64,000 nucleotides of DNA from Methylomonas rapida (lineage in GTDB: Bacteria; Pseudomonadota; Gammaproteobacteria; Methylococcales; Methylomonadaceae): the NCBI RefSeq assembly GCF_024360925.2, contig NZ_CP113517.1, forward strand, positions 3,348,001 through 3,412,000. The letters are read 5' to 3'. Positions within the stretch are counted from its first letter, which is position 1; each line of letters starts with the position of its first letter. Positions 54,566-63,208 of this stretch are shown here, piece after piece. Position numbers and translations under genes: made by a program. Under the pieces are notes generated by a model. It did not search any database. It was not told the DNA's origin and saw only the letters and a list, made by a program, of their open reading frames with translations.

Positions 54566-55582
54566 TCAAACCGTAAACTCTAAGGCGCGCATCAACACTT
54601 GTTCGTCGGCGCCGCTCTTCGTAGCGTTTTCGCTGATATGTCTGCGCCACGCCCTGGCCCCATCCACACCATGAAACAGGCCCAGTAAATGACGCGCGAT
54701 GGCGTTGAAGCGCACGCCTTGCCGCAACTGTTCTTGAACATACGGGACCAAGCTTTCCACGACTTCCCGCCGAGACTTGATCGGCTGGTCTTCGCCAAAC
54801 AACTGCTGATCGACCTGACTGAGCAAATACGGGTTATGGTAAATCTCCCGCCCCAGCATCACGCCATCGACATGATTCAGTAATTCCCGAGCCGCGTCCA
54901 AGGTCGTGATGCCGCCATTGATGACGATGTTCAGATGCGGAAAGTCCCGTTTCAACTCAAACACCACCTCATAACGCAGCGGCGGAACGTCACGGTTTTG
55001 CTTGGGTGACAAGCCGGAAAGCCAGGCTTTGCGGGCATGCACGATGAACGTTTCACAACCGGCGCCGGCAACCGTTTCGATGAACTTCACCAGCGCCTGA
55101 TAGGAGTCCAGATCATCGATGCCAATCCGCGATTTTACCGTTACCGGGATAGCCACCGCCTGCCGCATCGCCGACACGCACTCGGCCACCAATTCAGGTT
55201 CGGCCATCAAGCACGCGCCGAAACGGCCATTCTGCACCCTATCACTCGGACAACCCACATTCAGATTGACCTCGTCGTAGCCGTACTCCTCGGCAATCTT
55301 AGCGCACCGCGCCAAATCACTGGGGCTGCTGCCGCCTAACTGCAAAGCCACGGGATGCTCTTCCGCATTGAATTGCAAATGCCGTTCAGGATGACCATGC
55401 AAAATCGCCCCGGTCGTCACCATTTCGGTGTACAGCATGGCATGCCGCGACATCAGGCGATAGAAATACCGGCAATGCCTATCGGTCCAATCCAGCATCG
55501 GCGCGACACAAAAGCGGTGGAGAGGGATTGGGCGGGTTATAGCCTGGGGTATTTCTGCGATTGCTGTGGTTTGTCGTGGCAT
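54566..55582 (-). CDS. dusA: tRNA-dihydrouridine(20/20a) synthase
   Basis: FMN enzyme reducing uridine in the tRNA D-loop. 338 residues. [19 protein letters not shown] at the N-terminus, catalytic Cys124 in [29 protein letters not shown] and [12 protein letters not shown]. These are DusA-type motifs rather than DusB or DusC. The annotated start adds about 20 residues before the usual family start; a later start cannot be excluded. Separate from folE by 39 bases. Confidence 0.94.
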   Translation of the reverse strand: MPRQTTAIAEIPQAITRPIPLHRFCVAPMLDWTDRHCRYFYRLMSRHAMLYTEMVTTGAILHGHPERHLQFNAEEHPVALQLGGSSPSDLARCAKIAEEYGYDEVNLNVGCPSDRVQNGRFGACLMAEPELVAECVSAMRQAVAIPVTVKSRIGIDDLDSYQALVKFIETVAGAGCETFIVHARKAWLSGLSPKQNRDVPPLRYEVVFELKRDFPHLNIVINGGITTLDAARELLNHVDGVMLGREIYHNPYLLSQVDQQLFGEDQPIKSRREVVESLVPYVQEQLRQGVRFNAIARHLLGLFHGVDGARAWRRHISENATKSGADEQVLMRALEFTV

Positions 55583-55959
55583 TTTTTAAAACTGTATTGC
55601 GCGATGGTTACCGAGTGATTTTCTGCGAGCCTTTTTCCGGAAACCATCAGCAAAACCGCGGAAAATCCCCTTCTTGAACAGGGTACCGTAAAAGCCCCCT
55701 TCTCCCGGCGGGAGAAGGCATTCTTTTACCGTTTACGGCCTCCTGAAAGGAGTGCCATCATATCGCATACGACAGGGACTGTCGCAAAAGCGCCCTCTCC
55801 TCGCGGAACCAGAGCGAGGAGAAGAATCAATTCAAGCATATGATTTATAAAGCATAATACTGACACCACCCCAATGGGAAGCAGGAATTGTTTTACCTTC
55901 TATGATAACCTGCTGTGGGCAAAGGGGGCACGAGGCGGAGGCTATTTTTGACGGAACCC
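55583..55959. other. Intergenic region with two hairpins
   Basis: 377 bases without a credible ORF. CCTTCTCCCG-G-CGGGAGAAGG at 55698-55718 is a near-loopless palindrome, more like a dispersed repeat than an RNA hairpin. TCTCCTCGC (55796-55804) pairs with GCGAGGAGA (55814-55822) around a 9-base loop. They lie between the dusA start and the end of the cyclic-di-GMP gene, so one may terminate the latter. Confidence 0.5.
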
Positions 55960-58776
55960 TTAGCCCTGGAACAAGGCTTCAAACTGCACTTTTGCCACCG
56001 GTTCGCTGAATAAATAGCCCTGGTAATTCGTGCACCCCAAACCTTGCAAAAAGGTCTTTTGCGCTTGGGATTCCACGCCTTCGGCAATCACATCCAGCCC
56101 CATGCTCTGCGCCAAGACGATAATCATTTTGGCAATGGCGGCATCGTTGGGATCGATCAATATGTCTCGGACAAAGCTTTGATCGATTTTTAACTGATCC
56201 AAGGGCAATTGCTTCAAGTAATACAACGAGGAGTAACCCGTACCAAAGTCGTCCAGCGCAAACCTGACGCCTTTGGCCTTTAGTTGGCTCATCTTCACAT
56301 TGATGTCTTCCACATCGGAAGCCAATAGACTTTCCGTCAGTTCCAGCTTGAGTTTTTCCGGATTGGCGCCGGATTTTTCCAGAATCGCCAAAACCTGGTC
56401 GGCAAAATCCGGCTGGCGAAATTGCCTGATACTGACATTAACCGCAATGGTGAGATGCGCAAAACGGGGTTGTTTCGACCACTCCACCAATTGCGCGCAA
56501 GTGGTTTCCAACACCCACAGCCCCAGCGGCAAAATCAGCCCCGTTTCCTCGGCCAACGCGATGAACTCGCCAGGAGGAACTTGGCCTCGCTCGGGATGCC
56601 ACCAGCGCAACAAGGCTTCGGCGCCGACGATCCGCCCGCTGCCGTCCATCTGCGGTTGGTAGCATATTTGAAACTGGTTTTGCCGCAAGCCCTCGTGTAG
56701 CGCGTGTTCCAGATTGGCGCGGGCCACGATGGAGGCCTGCATGCTCGGATCGAAAAATCGCATCGTATTACGGCCGGCCGCCTTGGCCTGATACATCGCG
56801 ATATCCGCCTGCTTCAACAATTCGTCTATCGTGGTTTCCTGATCGCAAAACAACGTCGCGCCTATGCTCGGCGTACTGTGATGTTCATAGCCATCGAAGC
56901 GGTAGGTTTGATTCAAGGCCGCCAGGATTTTTTCGCCTATGATTTCGGCCTGAATCGCAGCCTCCGCGGATTTTTGTCCAAGTTCCTTCAACATCAGTAC
57001 GAATTCGTCGCCGCCCAAGCGCGCCACCGTGTCGCATTCACGCACGCTGGCGGTCAAGCGATTGGCCACTTGTTGCAACAGGCAATCGCCTTTGTCATGC
57101 CCCAGGGTATCGTTCAGCGTCTTGAAATTATCCAGATCGATGAACAACAAGGCGCCAAACATTTGTTTGCGGGCATGATTCGCCAGCGCTTGATGCAAAC
57201 GGTCGCGCAACAGACGCCGATTGGGCAGCCTAGTGAGCGGATCATAAAACGCCAGGTTCTTGATTTCCTCTTCGGCCGCCTTGCGGTCGCTGATGTCGAT
57301 GTGGGTACCCACATAATGCGTCACGTCGCCTTTTTCATCCTTCACGGCCGTAATTGTCAGCCATTTGGGGTAGATTTCGCCGTTCTTGCGCTTGTCCCAC
57401 ACTTCGCCCTGCCAGGTACCGGTACGATCCAGACACTCCCACATTTCCTTATAAAAGCGCTCGTCGTGACGGCCGGATTTTAGAATGCTTATTTTGCGAC
57501 CAACGGCCTCTTCCGCCGAATACCCGGTCGAATCGATGAAAGTTTTATTCACCCGCAATATCACCGCGTTGGCGTCGGTGATGACCATGGCTTCCTGCGA
57601 CTCGAAGGCAGTCGCCGCGATTCTAAAGTCCGCTTCGGCCTGCTTGCGATCGGTTATATCGATTGCGGAACCCACATAGCCGCAAAACTCGCCGTTTTCA
57701 TCGTACAGCGGCACGCCTTGATCCAAAATCCAGCGCCAATCGCCCTGCTCGCGTCGCATGCGATATTCGGTCACGATTGAAATATGGGCGCTGACATTTT
57801 TGTAATACGCGGACAAAACGCCGCTCTTGTCTTCGGGATGAATCAATTCCAGCCAGCCTGCTTGCGTAATGGCACGTTCTAGCGTCAAGCCGGTAAATTT
57901 GAGCCAGGTTTCGTTGACGAACGTGGTTTGACCCACTGCATCGGTAATCCAGATCATTGCCGGTGAAGTATTGGCCATCAACCTGAAACGTTCCTCGCTG
58001 GTCCGCAATGCATCTTCCATTTTTTTGCGTTCGGTGATGTCGCGCAACGCACTCGCGAAAAAGCGTCCCTGTTCGGTTTCGATCGGACTCAGACTGATCT
58101 CGACATCGAATTCGCTACCGTCCTTTTTCAAGGCCATTACGATTCTGCCGCTTCCCATCATTCGGGTAAAAGGTGAAACCATAAATTGCTGGCGTAGCAA
58201 GACATGATGCGCGCGAAAACGCTCCGGCACCAAAATTTCGATGGTTTGCCCTACCAATTCGGCGGCCGTATACCCCAGCATCAACTCACACTGATGATTG
58301 ACCATGGTAATCTTGCCGTCAGCGTCGCTGATCAGCATTGCATCAGGCGTGGCATTGAATATCGCGCGCATATAAGCTTCGCTGGCCTCCAATGCCCTCG
58401 TGCTCGGCAATTTCAACACTTTGGGCATCAATGGCCAGATGAGAATGGCCGTAGCCATTGAAACCAGCGCCGTGGCCAATTTGATCAAGCCTTCCAGCCA
58501 ATAATCGGGGTGCCAGATGGTCCAGATGCTCATCAAATGGGTGGTGCCGCATAAAAGAATAAAGGCGCCGAATAAGACAAATACCCAACGATAGGCAAGG
58601 TCTTTACGCTTATAAACAAAATACAGCAATGCAAACGGAATGGAAGAGTAGGCCAACACGATCAGCACATCGCTGATGACATGCAGCCACAGAATAGACG
58701 GCAGCCAAAGATAACAGGCGCCATGCGGCATGAAGCTGCTGGAAGCCGCTAAAAACTCGTTGAACCAATCTGGCAT
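55960..58776 (-). CDS. Ethylene-receptor-like sensor with PAS, GGDEF and EAL domains
   Basis: 938-residue inner-membrane cyclic-di-GMP protein. The N-terminus (about 20-118) has three helices with ISDVLIVLAYSSIPFALLYF, YRWVFVLFGAFILLCGTTHL and KLATALVSMATA, matching the ethylene-binding domain of plant ETR1. The ETR1 ligand residues Asp25, Tyr32, Ile62, Cys65 and His69 correspond to Asp36, Tyr43, Ile73, Cys76 and His80 with identical spacing. Three PAS/PAC units follow (about 130-250, 255-375, 380-500), then GGDEF (LGGDEF near 587, with RECD five residues before as an inhibitory I-site) and EAL (GAEALLRW near 720, DDFGTGYSS). Both catalytic motifs are intact. AGGGAGG precedes the ATG. Confidence 0.92.
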   Translation of the reverse strand: MPDWFNEFLAASSSFMPHGACYLWLPSILWLHVISDVLIVLAYSSIPFALLYFVYKRKDLAYRWVFVLFGAFILLCGTTHLMSIWTIWHPDYWLEGLIKLATALVSMATAILIWPLMPKVLKLPSTRALEASEAYMRAIFNATPDAMLISDADGKITMVNHQCELMLGYTAAELVGQTIEILVPERFRAHHVLLRQQFMVSPFTRMMGSGRIVMALKKDGSEFDVEISLSPIETEQGRFFASALRDITERKKMEDALRTSEERFRLMANTSPAMIWITDAVGQTTFVNETWLKFTGLTLERAITQAGWLELIHPEDKSGVLSAYYKNVSAHISIVTEYRMRREQGDWRWILDQGVPLYDENGEFCGYVGSAIDITDRKQAEADFRIAATAFESQEAMVITDANAVILRVNKTFIDSTGYSAEEAVGRKISILKSGRHDERFYKEMWECLDRTGTWQGEVWDKRKNGEIYPKWLTITAVKDEKGDVTHYVGTHIDISDRKAAEEEIKNLAFYDPLTRLPNRRLLRDRLHQALANHARKQMFGALLFIDLDNFKTLNDTLGHDKGDCLLQQVANRLTASVRECDTVARLGGDEFVLMLKELGQKSAEAAIQAEIIGEKILAALNQTYRFDGYEHHSTPSIGATLFCDQETTIDELLKQADIAMYQAKAAGRNTMRFFDPSMQASIVARANLEHALHEGLRQNQFQICYQPQMDGSGRIVGAEALLRWWHPERGQVPPGEFIALAEETGLILPLGLWVLETTCAQLVEWSKQPRFAHLTIAVNVSIRQFRQPDFADQVLAILEKSGANPEKLKLELTESLLASDVEDINVKMSQLKAKGVRFALDDFGTGYSSLYYLKQLPLDQLKIDQSFVRDILIDPNDAAIAKMIIVLAQSMGLDVIAEGVESQAQKTFLQGLGCTNYQGYLFSEPVAKVQFEALFQG

Positions 58777-58963
58777 TATTCCTCCCTAATTGCATGGGAG
58801 TTTAAAGACAGAATGCGCCGATGTCGAACCTTGAAACATACCCTATTACGCACACTGACACCAGCAGTTAAGATACTAGTCATAAAGCGATAACACACCA
58901 TTGAAGACAGCCGCCGCGCACTTGTGAATTCAGGCTGGCGCAACGTCTTTTTTTGTAATTGAA

Positions 58964-59566
58964 TCAATCGACCTTCAGTAGTTTCACCATCGCGGCGATG
59001 TCTCGGCTCAATTGGTTGAGGCATTGATTGAGCGCACGTACTTTCAATGACATGTCATCGCCATTGACAGCAGCGCGCAACGAACTGTGCTGGCTCAATA
59101 CCACCTCGTTGTCGCGACTGACTTGCCATTGCGCGCTCAATTCAGCCAGCCCCTGCGGATTGACATGAAACGCCAAAATGCCAACCGTCAAACGCAATTG
59201 GGCTTGCTTGGCGCGAAGCGTGCTATTGATGACGACATCCGCAGGCAGTAAAACGCTCAAATCCTGCAACATGACCCGGGTCATGTTGTCGCCCAGATTC
59301 TCCGCCCAGCGATGATATTCGTCCAAGCGGTAGGTATTTTTATCGGATGCGCTCACGATCTGGCTTCTATCCAGGTAAGCCGGCAGCCGAACCGGCGCCA
59401 ACGACAAAATCATTCGCGGCCGACTGGAATCCGTTTGCTGGGTTTCAACTTCGGCGAGGGGTTCCAACAGGTAAAACCGCGCCGGCGAGGTCGAGCCGAT
59501 ACAGGCCGCCTGCAGCAACAGCAAGCTGGCCATGCCTAAGCGCAACAAACAACGTGTCGTGTTCAT
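58964..59566 (-). CDS. PqiC/ABC-type transport auxiliary lipoprotein
   Basis: Outer-membrane-facing lipoprotein, 200 residues; lipobox LQAAC (Cys22) ends the signal peptide. The pattern ARFYLLEPL, LAPVRLPAYLDRSQIV, YHRWAENLGDNMTRVMLQDL is that of the DUF330/PqiC family found last in MCE transport operons. AAGGAGA precedes the ATG. It lies 13 bases after the MCE gene and probably receives lipid from the MCE ring or completes the bridge to the outer membrane. Confidence 0.87.
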   Translation of the reverse strand: MNTTRCLLRLGMASLLLLQAACIGSTSPARFYLLEPLAEVETQQTDSSRPRMILSLAPVRLPAYLDRSQIVSASDKNTYRLDEYHRWAENLGDNMTRVMLQDLSVLLPADVVINSTLRAKQAQLRLTVGILAFHVNPQGLAELSAQWQVSRDNEVVLSQHSSLRAAVNGDDMSLKVRALNQCLNQLSRDIAAMVKLLKVD

Positions 59567-59579
59567 GCTTCAGTCTCCT

Positions 59580-60605
59580 TCAATCCGGTTTTCCAGACAG
59601 CAATGACTCCGGATGACGCTCCAGATAATCGCTCAGATCACGGATGGCCCGCGCCGCCTGTTTCAAGGCCTGCAAACTGTCGGTCAAGGCCGACTCCGGC
59701 CCCACGGCTTCGTCGACACGCTGCAGGGAATCTTCGGCTTTCAGCAAGGCCGAAGTGGCCGCCTGTAAGGTTTGATCGGTACTTTTGAACACCTGCGGCA
59801 ATTCAGCATGCAACTGCTTGATCATCACTTGGGTATCCTTGACCAGGCTTTCGGTACTGGCCATCGTGGCAGTCGTATTCCGCAAAAGAGGCTCCAGATT
59901 GCGATTCAGAATGTGCATGGCGCCCTCGACATCCTCCAGGGTATTGGCCAAGGCCACCTGGGTTTTTTTCAAATCCTCGGAGGCCAGCAGCTTTTTGATT
60001 TCGTGCAAACTTTCCGCGAAATCCTGCACGATTTGATCCAGCGGCAAATTGCGCAGTTTCTGCGCGACTTCCTCGGCGGTATTGCGTAATTCCACGCTGG
60101 TAGGCGGAATGCCCGGAATTTCCAGCAGCCCCTGATATTCCAGGTTGGCGAACCTTGGCGGTTTGTCGGGATAGGTGTCCAGATCGACATACAACAACCC
60201 GGTCAGCAGGCTCTGCATTTCCAAACGGGCGCGAAAGCCGCTAGCTACCAAGCGATCGCGATGGGCTTGCAATTGCTCCTGGCTCACCGCTTCCGGCAGC
60301 GGCGAACCGCCGGAACCACTGAGCAGGCTGCGGTTGATTTCTATGACCACCGGTTTGTACAGTTTATCGCTCTGATCGTCGAACAGCAGCGAGATTTCCT
60401 TGACCTCGCCGACTTTGACTCCCTGCATTTTCACCGGCGCACCGACATCCAAACCGTTCAACGAAGATTCCAGAAACACCACGAAACGCACTTTGTCGGC
60501 TTTAAAAGCTTGTCCGCCGCCGAAAATTAGCAGTCCTGCCACCAGCAACGCCAGTGCACCCAGCGTGAAGCCGCCTATCGCGGCGGGATTGATCGGTTTG
60601 CTCAT
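59580..60605 (-). CDS. MCE-domain (MlaD/PqiB-like) protein
   Basis: 341 residues with one N-terminal helix (about 10-29, GGFTLGALALLVAGLLIFGGG) and one MCE domain (about 38-165; VVFLESSLNGLDVGAPVKMQ, GVKVGEVKEIS, LLTGLLYVDLD). The long C-terminal part is helical and heptad-rich, likely forming a needle or tunnel. It is larger than MlaD (about 180) and smaller than PqiB. AGGAG precedes the ATG. It sits between the ATPase and the lipoprotein genes. Confidence 0.9.
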   Translation of the reverse strand: MSKPINPAAIGGFTLGALALLVAGLLIFGGGQAFKADKVRFVVFLESSLNGLDVGAPVKMQGVKVGEVKEISLLFDDQSDKLYKPVVIEINRSLLSGSGGSPLPEAVSQEQLQAHRDRLVASGFRARLEMQSLLTGLLYVDLDTYPDKPPRFANLEYQGLLEIPGIPPTSVELRNTAEEVAQKLRNLPLDQIVQDFAESLHEIKKLLASEDLKKTQVALANTLEDVEGAMHILNRNLEPLLRNTTATMASTESLVKDTQVMIKQLHAELPQVFKSTDQTLQAATSALLKAEDSLQRVDEAVGPESALTDSLQALKQAARAIRDLSDYLERHPESLLSGKPD

Positions 60606-60618
60606 TGATTGCTCCTGG

Positions 60619-61386
60619 TTAATCGCCGTCCGCGGCCTTGCCTTGGCCGCGGGTCAGGAATTGAATGATACGTGGGTCTTGCGCATTCGCCAGTATTTGC
60701 TGTGGCGGACCGCTGGCCAGCATGGTCTTGGCGTCGGCGTCGAGCAGCACGCCATTGGTGCCAATCGCGAAAATACTCGGCAATTCGTGAGTGATCACCA
60801 CCACTGTGGTGCCCAGCGCATGGCTCAGATTGACGATCAAATCGTCCAGCAGCCTGGAACTGACCGGGTCGAGTCCGGCGGACGGCTCGTCGAAAAACAG
60901 GATTTCCGGATCCAGCGCCATGGCCCGGGCCAAGCCGGCACGCTTTTGCATGCCGCCGCTGAGTTCGGCGGGATAATAGTCCTCAAAGCCGGCCAAACCG
61001 ACCAGCGCGAGTTTGTACGACACCATGTCGGCAATCTCGGCCTGACTCATGTCGGTGTATTCCTCCAATGGCAACGCCACGTTTTCCGCCAGCGTCAGCG
61101 AGCTGAACAAGGCACCGCCCTGGTACATCACGCCGATGCGCCTCAGAATGCGCTCGCGCTGCTCGAAACCGCCGCCCCAAAACGCCTCGCTCCCGTAAAA
61201 TACGTCACCCTGCTTCGGCTGTTTGAGCCCTATCATGTGCATCAGCAAGGTGCTCTTGCCGCAGCCGCTGCCCCCCATCACGATAAAGACGTCGCCGCGG
61301 TTGACGGTGAAATTCAGGTTGCGCTGGATCAGGAATTCGCCGTAGGCCATGCTTAAGTCTCGAACGACGATATGCGGCGTACTCAT
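60619..61386 (-). CDS. mlaF: ABC transporter ATPase, MlaF-like
   Basis: Cytoplasmic ATPase of the lipid transport complex, 255 residues from the ATG at 61386. The longest frame reaches 61695, but that extra 103-codon part lies antisense-free inside the permease gene in another frame and is low-complexity His/Arg-rich, so it is not used. Walker A GGSGCGKST (38-46), Q-loop MYQGGALFSSLT, signature LSGGMQKR (about 143) and Walker B ILFFDEPSAGLDP. ATGA overlap with the permease stop shows translational coupling. Confidence 0.93.
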   Translation of the reverse strand: MSTPHIVVRDLSMAYGEFLIQRNLNFTVNRGDVFIVMGGSGCGKSTLLMHMIGLKQPKQGDVFYGSEAFWGGGFEQRERILRRIGVMYQGGALFSSLTLAENVALPLEEYTDMSQAEIADMVSYKLALVGLAGFEDYYPAELSGGMQKRAGLARAMALDPEILFFDEPSAGLDPVSSRLLDDLIVNLSHALGTTVVVITHELPSIFAIGTNGVLLDADAKTMLASGPPQQILANAQDPRIIQFLTRGQGKAADGD

Positions 61387-62531
61387 ATGTCCAGCTGGTT
61401 GCAGATCAGGGTGATGATGGAGTCGGCGATGACGATGTAAACGATGCTGTCGACCACCGCCTGCGTGGTGGCGTCGCCGACCGCCGAGGCGCTGGTGCCG
61501 CAACGCATGCCACGCATGCAGCCGGCGGTGGCGATCAGCACCGCGAACACCAGGCCCTTGAACAGGCCAATCGCAAAGTCGGTCAGATGCACGGCCTTTT
61601 GGATTTGGTTGTAATACTGGATCGGGGAAATGTCGAAGATGGTCAAACTGACCGCCGCACCGCCGAGTATGCCCATCAAGTCCGCGTACAAACACAGCAT
61701 CGGCATCATCAGCGTCAATGCCAGCATGCGCGGCATCACCAGAAATTCCATCGGCGAGATGCCCATCGTGCGCAGGGCGTCGATTTCGTTGTTGACCCGC
61801 ATCATGCCCAGTTGCGCCGCATAAGCGGCGCCGGTGCGGCCGGACATGATCACCGCCGTCATCAAGGTGCCCATTTCCCGCACGGTGCCAAGGGCCACCA
61901 GATCGGCGATATAGATTTGCGCGCCGAACATCGCCAACTGCACCGCGCCGACGAAAGCCAAAATCAAGCCCACCAGCAACGCAATCAGCGTGACGATGGG
62001 CAGCGCACCGGCACCGGCCTCCTGAATGCAGATCAGCAAGTCGACGGCGCGGTAGCGCGCTTTGCCCGTAGCAAAAGCCAACCCGGCCAGCATGGTTTCG
62101 CCAATGAAACGCGCCAAATCGACGCCATCACGCGATAGACTCAGGACGCGCTGGCCGAATCTGGCCAGAAATGACAGTCGTTGATCGGTACGATGGGCAT
62201 CGATGCGCTCCGGCACGGTGCAGGCCAGTTTCAGCAGGGCTTGCACGCCATCCGGCAATGCCGAGGTATCGAGCTCGATGCCGTTCTGGCGGGCGTATTC
62301 GTCGATGCGATACAAATAGCTGGGCAGGCGGCTATCCCAGGCGCTAACGCCTGCTTCAAGCACGAGGCGGCGGGGATTTCGCTTGGACAGCTCGGCCAGG
62401 GTTTCAGCGAGCGGCGGAATCGCCGCGCCGCTGGCCCAGTGGCCGCTGAATTTCAACGCCAGCGCGGAATTCGGCAATGCTTCCAACCGAAGTTCGCCCT
62501 TCAGTCCGCTATTGGTAGATTCAATCGACAT
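61383..62531 (-). CDS. mlaE: MlaE-family permease fused to N-terminal STAS domain
   Basis: 382 residues. Residues about 15-105 form a STAS-like domain (ALALKFSGHWASG, RLVLEAGVSAWDSRLPSYL), the part supplied by separate MlaB in E. coli. The permease follows (about 150-382; IQEAGAGALPIVTLIALLVG, GTVREMGTLMTAVIMSGRTGAAYAAQLG, EIDALRTMGISPMEFLVMPR). First gene of the leftward lipid operon: permease, ATPase, MCE, lipoprotein. The upstream ribosome site is weak. Direction of lipid movement cannot be told from sequence. Confidence 0.92.
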   Translation of the reverse strand: MSIESTNSGLKGELRLEALPNSALALKFSGHWASGAAIPPLAETLAELSKRNPRRLVLEAGVSAWDSRLPSYLYRIDEYARQNGIELDTSALPDGVQALLKLACTVPERIDAHRTDQRLSFLARFGQRVLSLSRDGVDLARFIGETMLAGLAFATGKARYRAVDLLICIQEAGAGALPIVTLIALLVGLILAFVGAVQLAMFGAQIYIADLVALGTVREMGTLMTAVIMSGRTGAAYAAQLGMMRVNNEIDALRTMGISPMEFLVMPRMLALTLMMPMLCLYADLMGILGGAAVSLTIFDISPIQYYNQIQKAVHLTDFAIGLFKGLVFAVLIATAGCMRGMRCGTSASAVGDATTQAVVDSIVYIVIADSIITLICNQLDI

Positions 62532-62560
62532 GCAAACCGTCCGCGGGCTGAGCCGCTGTG

Positions 62561-63151
62561 TTAGCTGGCATCGGCCGCTTGTTGCAGATAGGCCAGCACA
62601 TCGTCGTTATCGACTTGGTAATAAATATCCGCGACCGGCACCGTGACATCGACCGAATAAAAATGAATCTGGTCGCCGAGATAATAGTACGACGACTGCC
62701 AGCCGTCGCGGCGGCGAAACACCACGATCTCGCCCCTGTCCTGCTCGATCAGAACGTATTCCTCCAGGCTCGGCAGGGCCTGGTAACGCAGGCGTTTGAC
62801 CGTCTGGTCGAAACGCCGCGTGGCTTTGGACAGCACTTCGACCACGATCACCGGCGCGCTTTTGTAATATTCGTCCTGGTCGTCGCGCTGGCAGACCACC
62901 ATCACGTCGGGGTAAAAAAACGCCTGATCGGCCTTGACCTTCATATCGGCCATGAAGGTGCGGCAGGGCGTGCCTTTGAGCCGATTTTTGAATTCGGCGA
63001 ATAAATTTCCGGCCAGCAAATTATGGTTCTCGCTGGCGCCGGCCATCGCGTAAACCTCGCCGTCGAGAAACTCGTGTTTGACCTCGGCGATCGATTCCCC
63101 CGCTAAATAATCAGCCGCGCTGATTTTGTATTCGGCATAGTGCAGATTCAT
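62561..63151 (-). CDS. Uma2-family (DUF820) putative endonuclease
   Basis: 196 residues. The PD-(D/E)xK-like core is visible: EVKHEFLDGEVYAMAGASENHN, ADMKVKADQAFFYPDVMVVC and VIVVEVLSKATRRFD. Uma2 proteins are abundant in cyanobacteria and patchily present elsewhere; function is unproven, with nuclease activity only predicted. It is 29 bases before the permease gene and 57 after parC on the same strand, apparently a transferred single gene. Confidence 0.87.
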   Translation of the reverse strand: MNLHYAEYKISAADYLAGESIAEVKHEFLDGEVYAMAGASENHNLLAGNLFAEFKNRLKGTPCRTFMADMKVKADQAFFYPDVMVVCQRDDQDEYYKSAPVIVVEVLSKATRRFDQTVKRLRYQALPSLEEYVLIEQDRGEIVVFRRRDGWQSSYYYLGDQIHFYSVDVTVPVADIYYQVDNDDVLAYLQQAADAS

Positions 63152-63208
63152 AGTTGAGCCCCGTTTTTTCTGCCAAAGAACGCCTGTTGCTTGCCGTGGG
63201 CTACCCGA

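Noticed and set aside
61387-61695. N-terminal extension of the MlaF-like ATPase
   Set aside because: Lies inside the permease gene in another frame, is His/Arg-rich, and the ATG at 61386 gives a normal ABC ATPase start with ATGA coupling.
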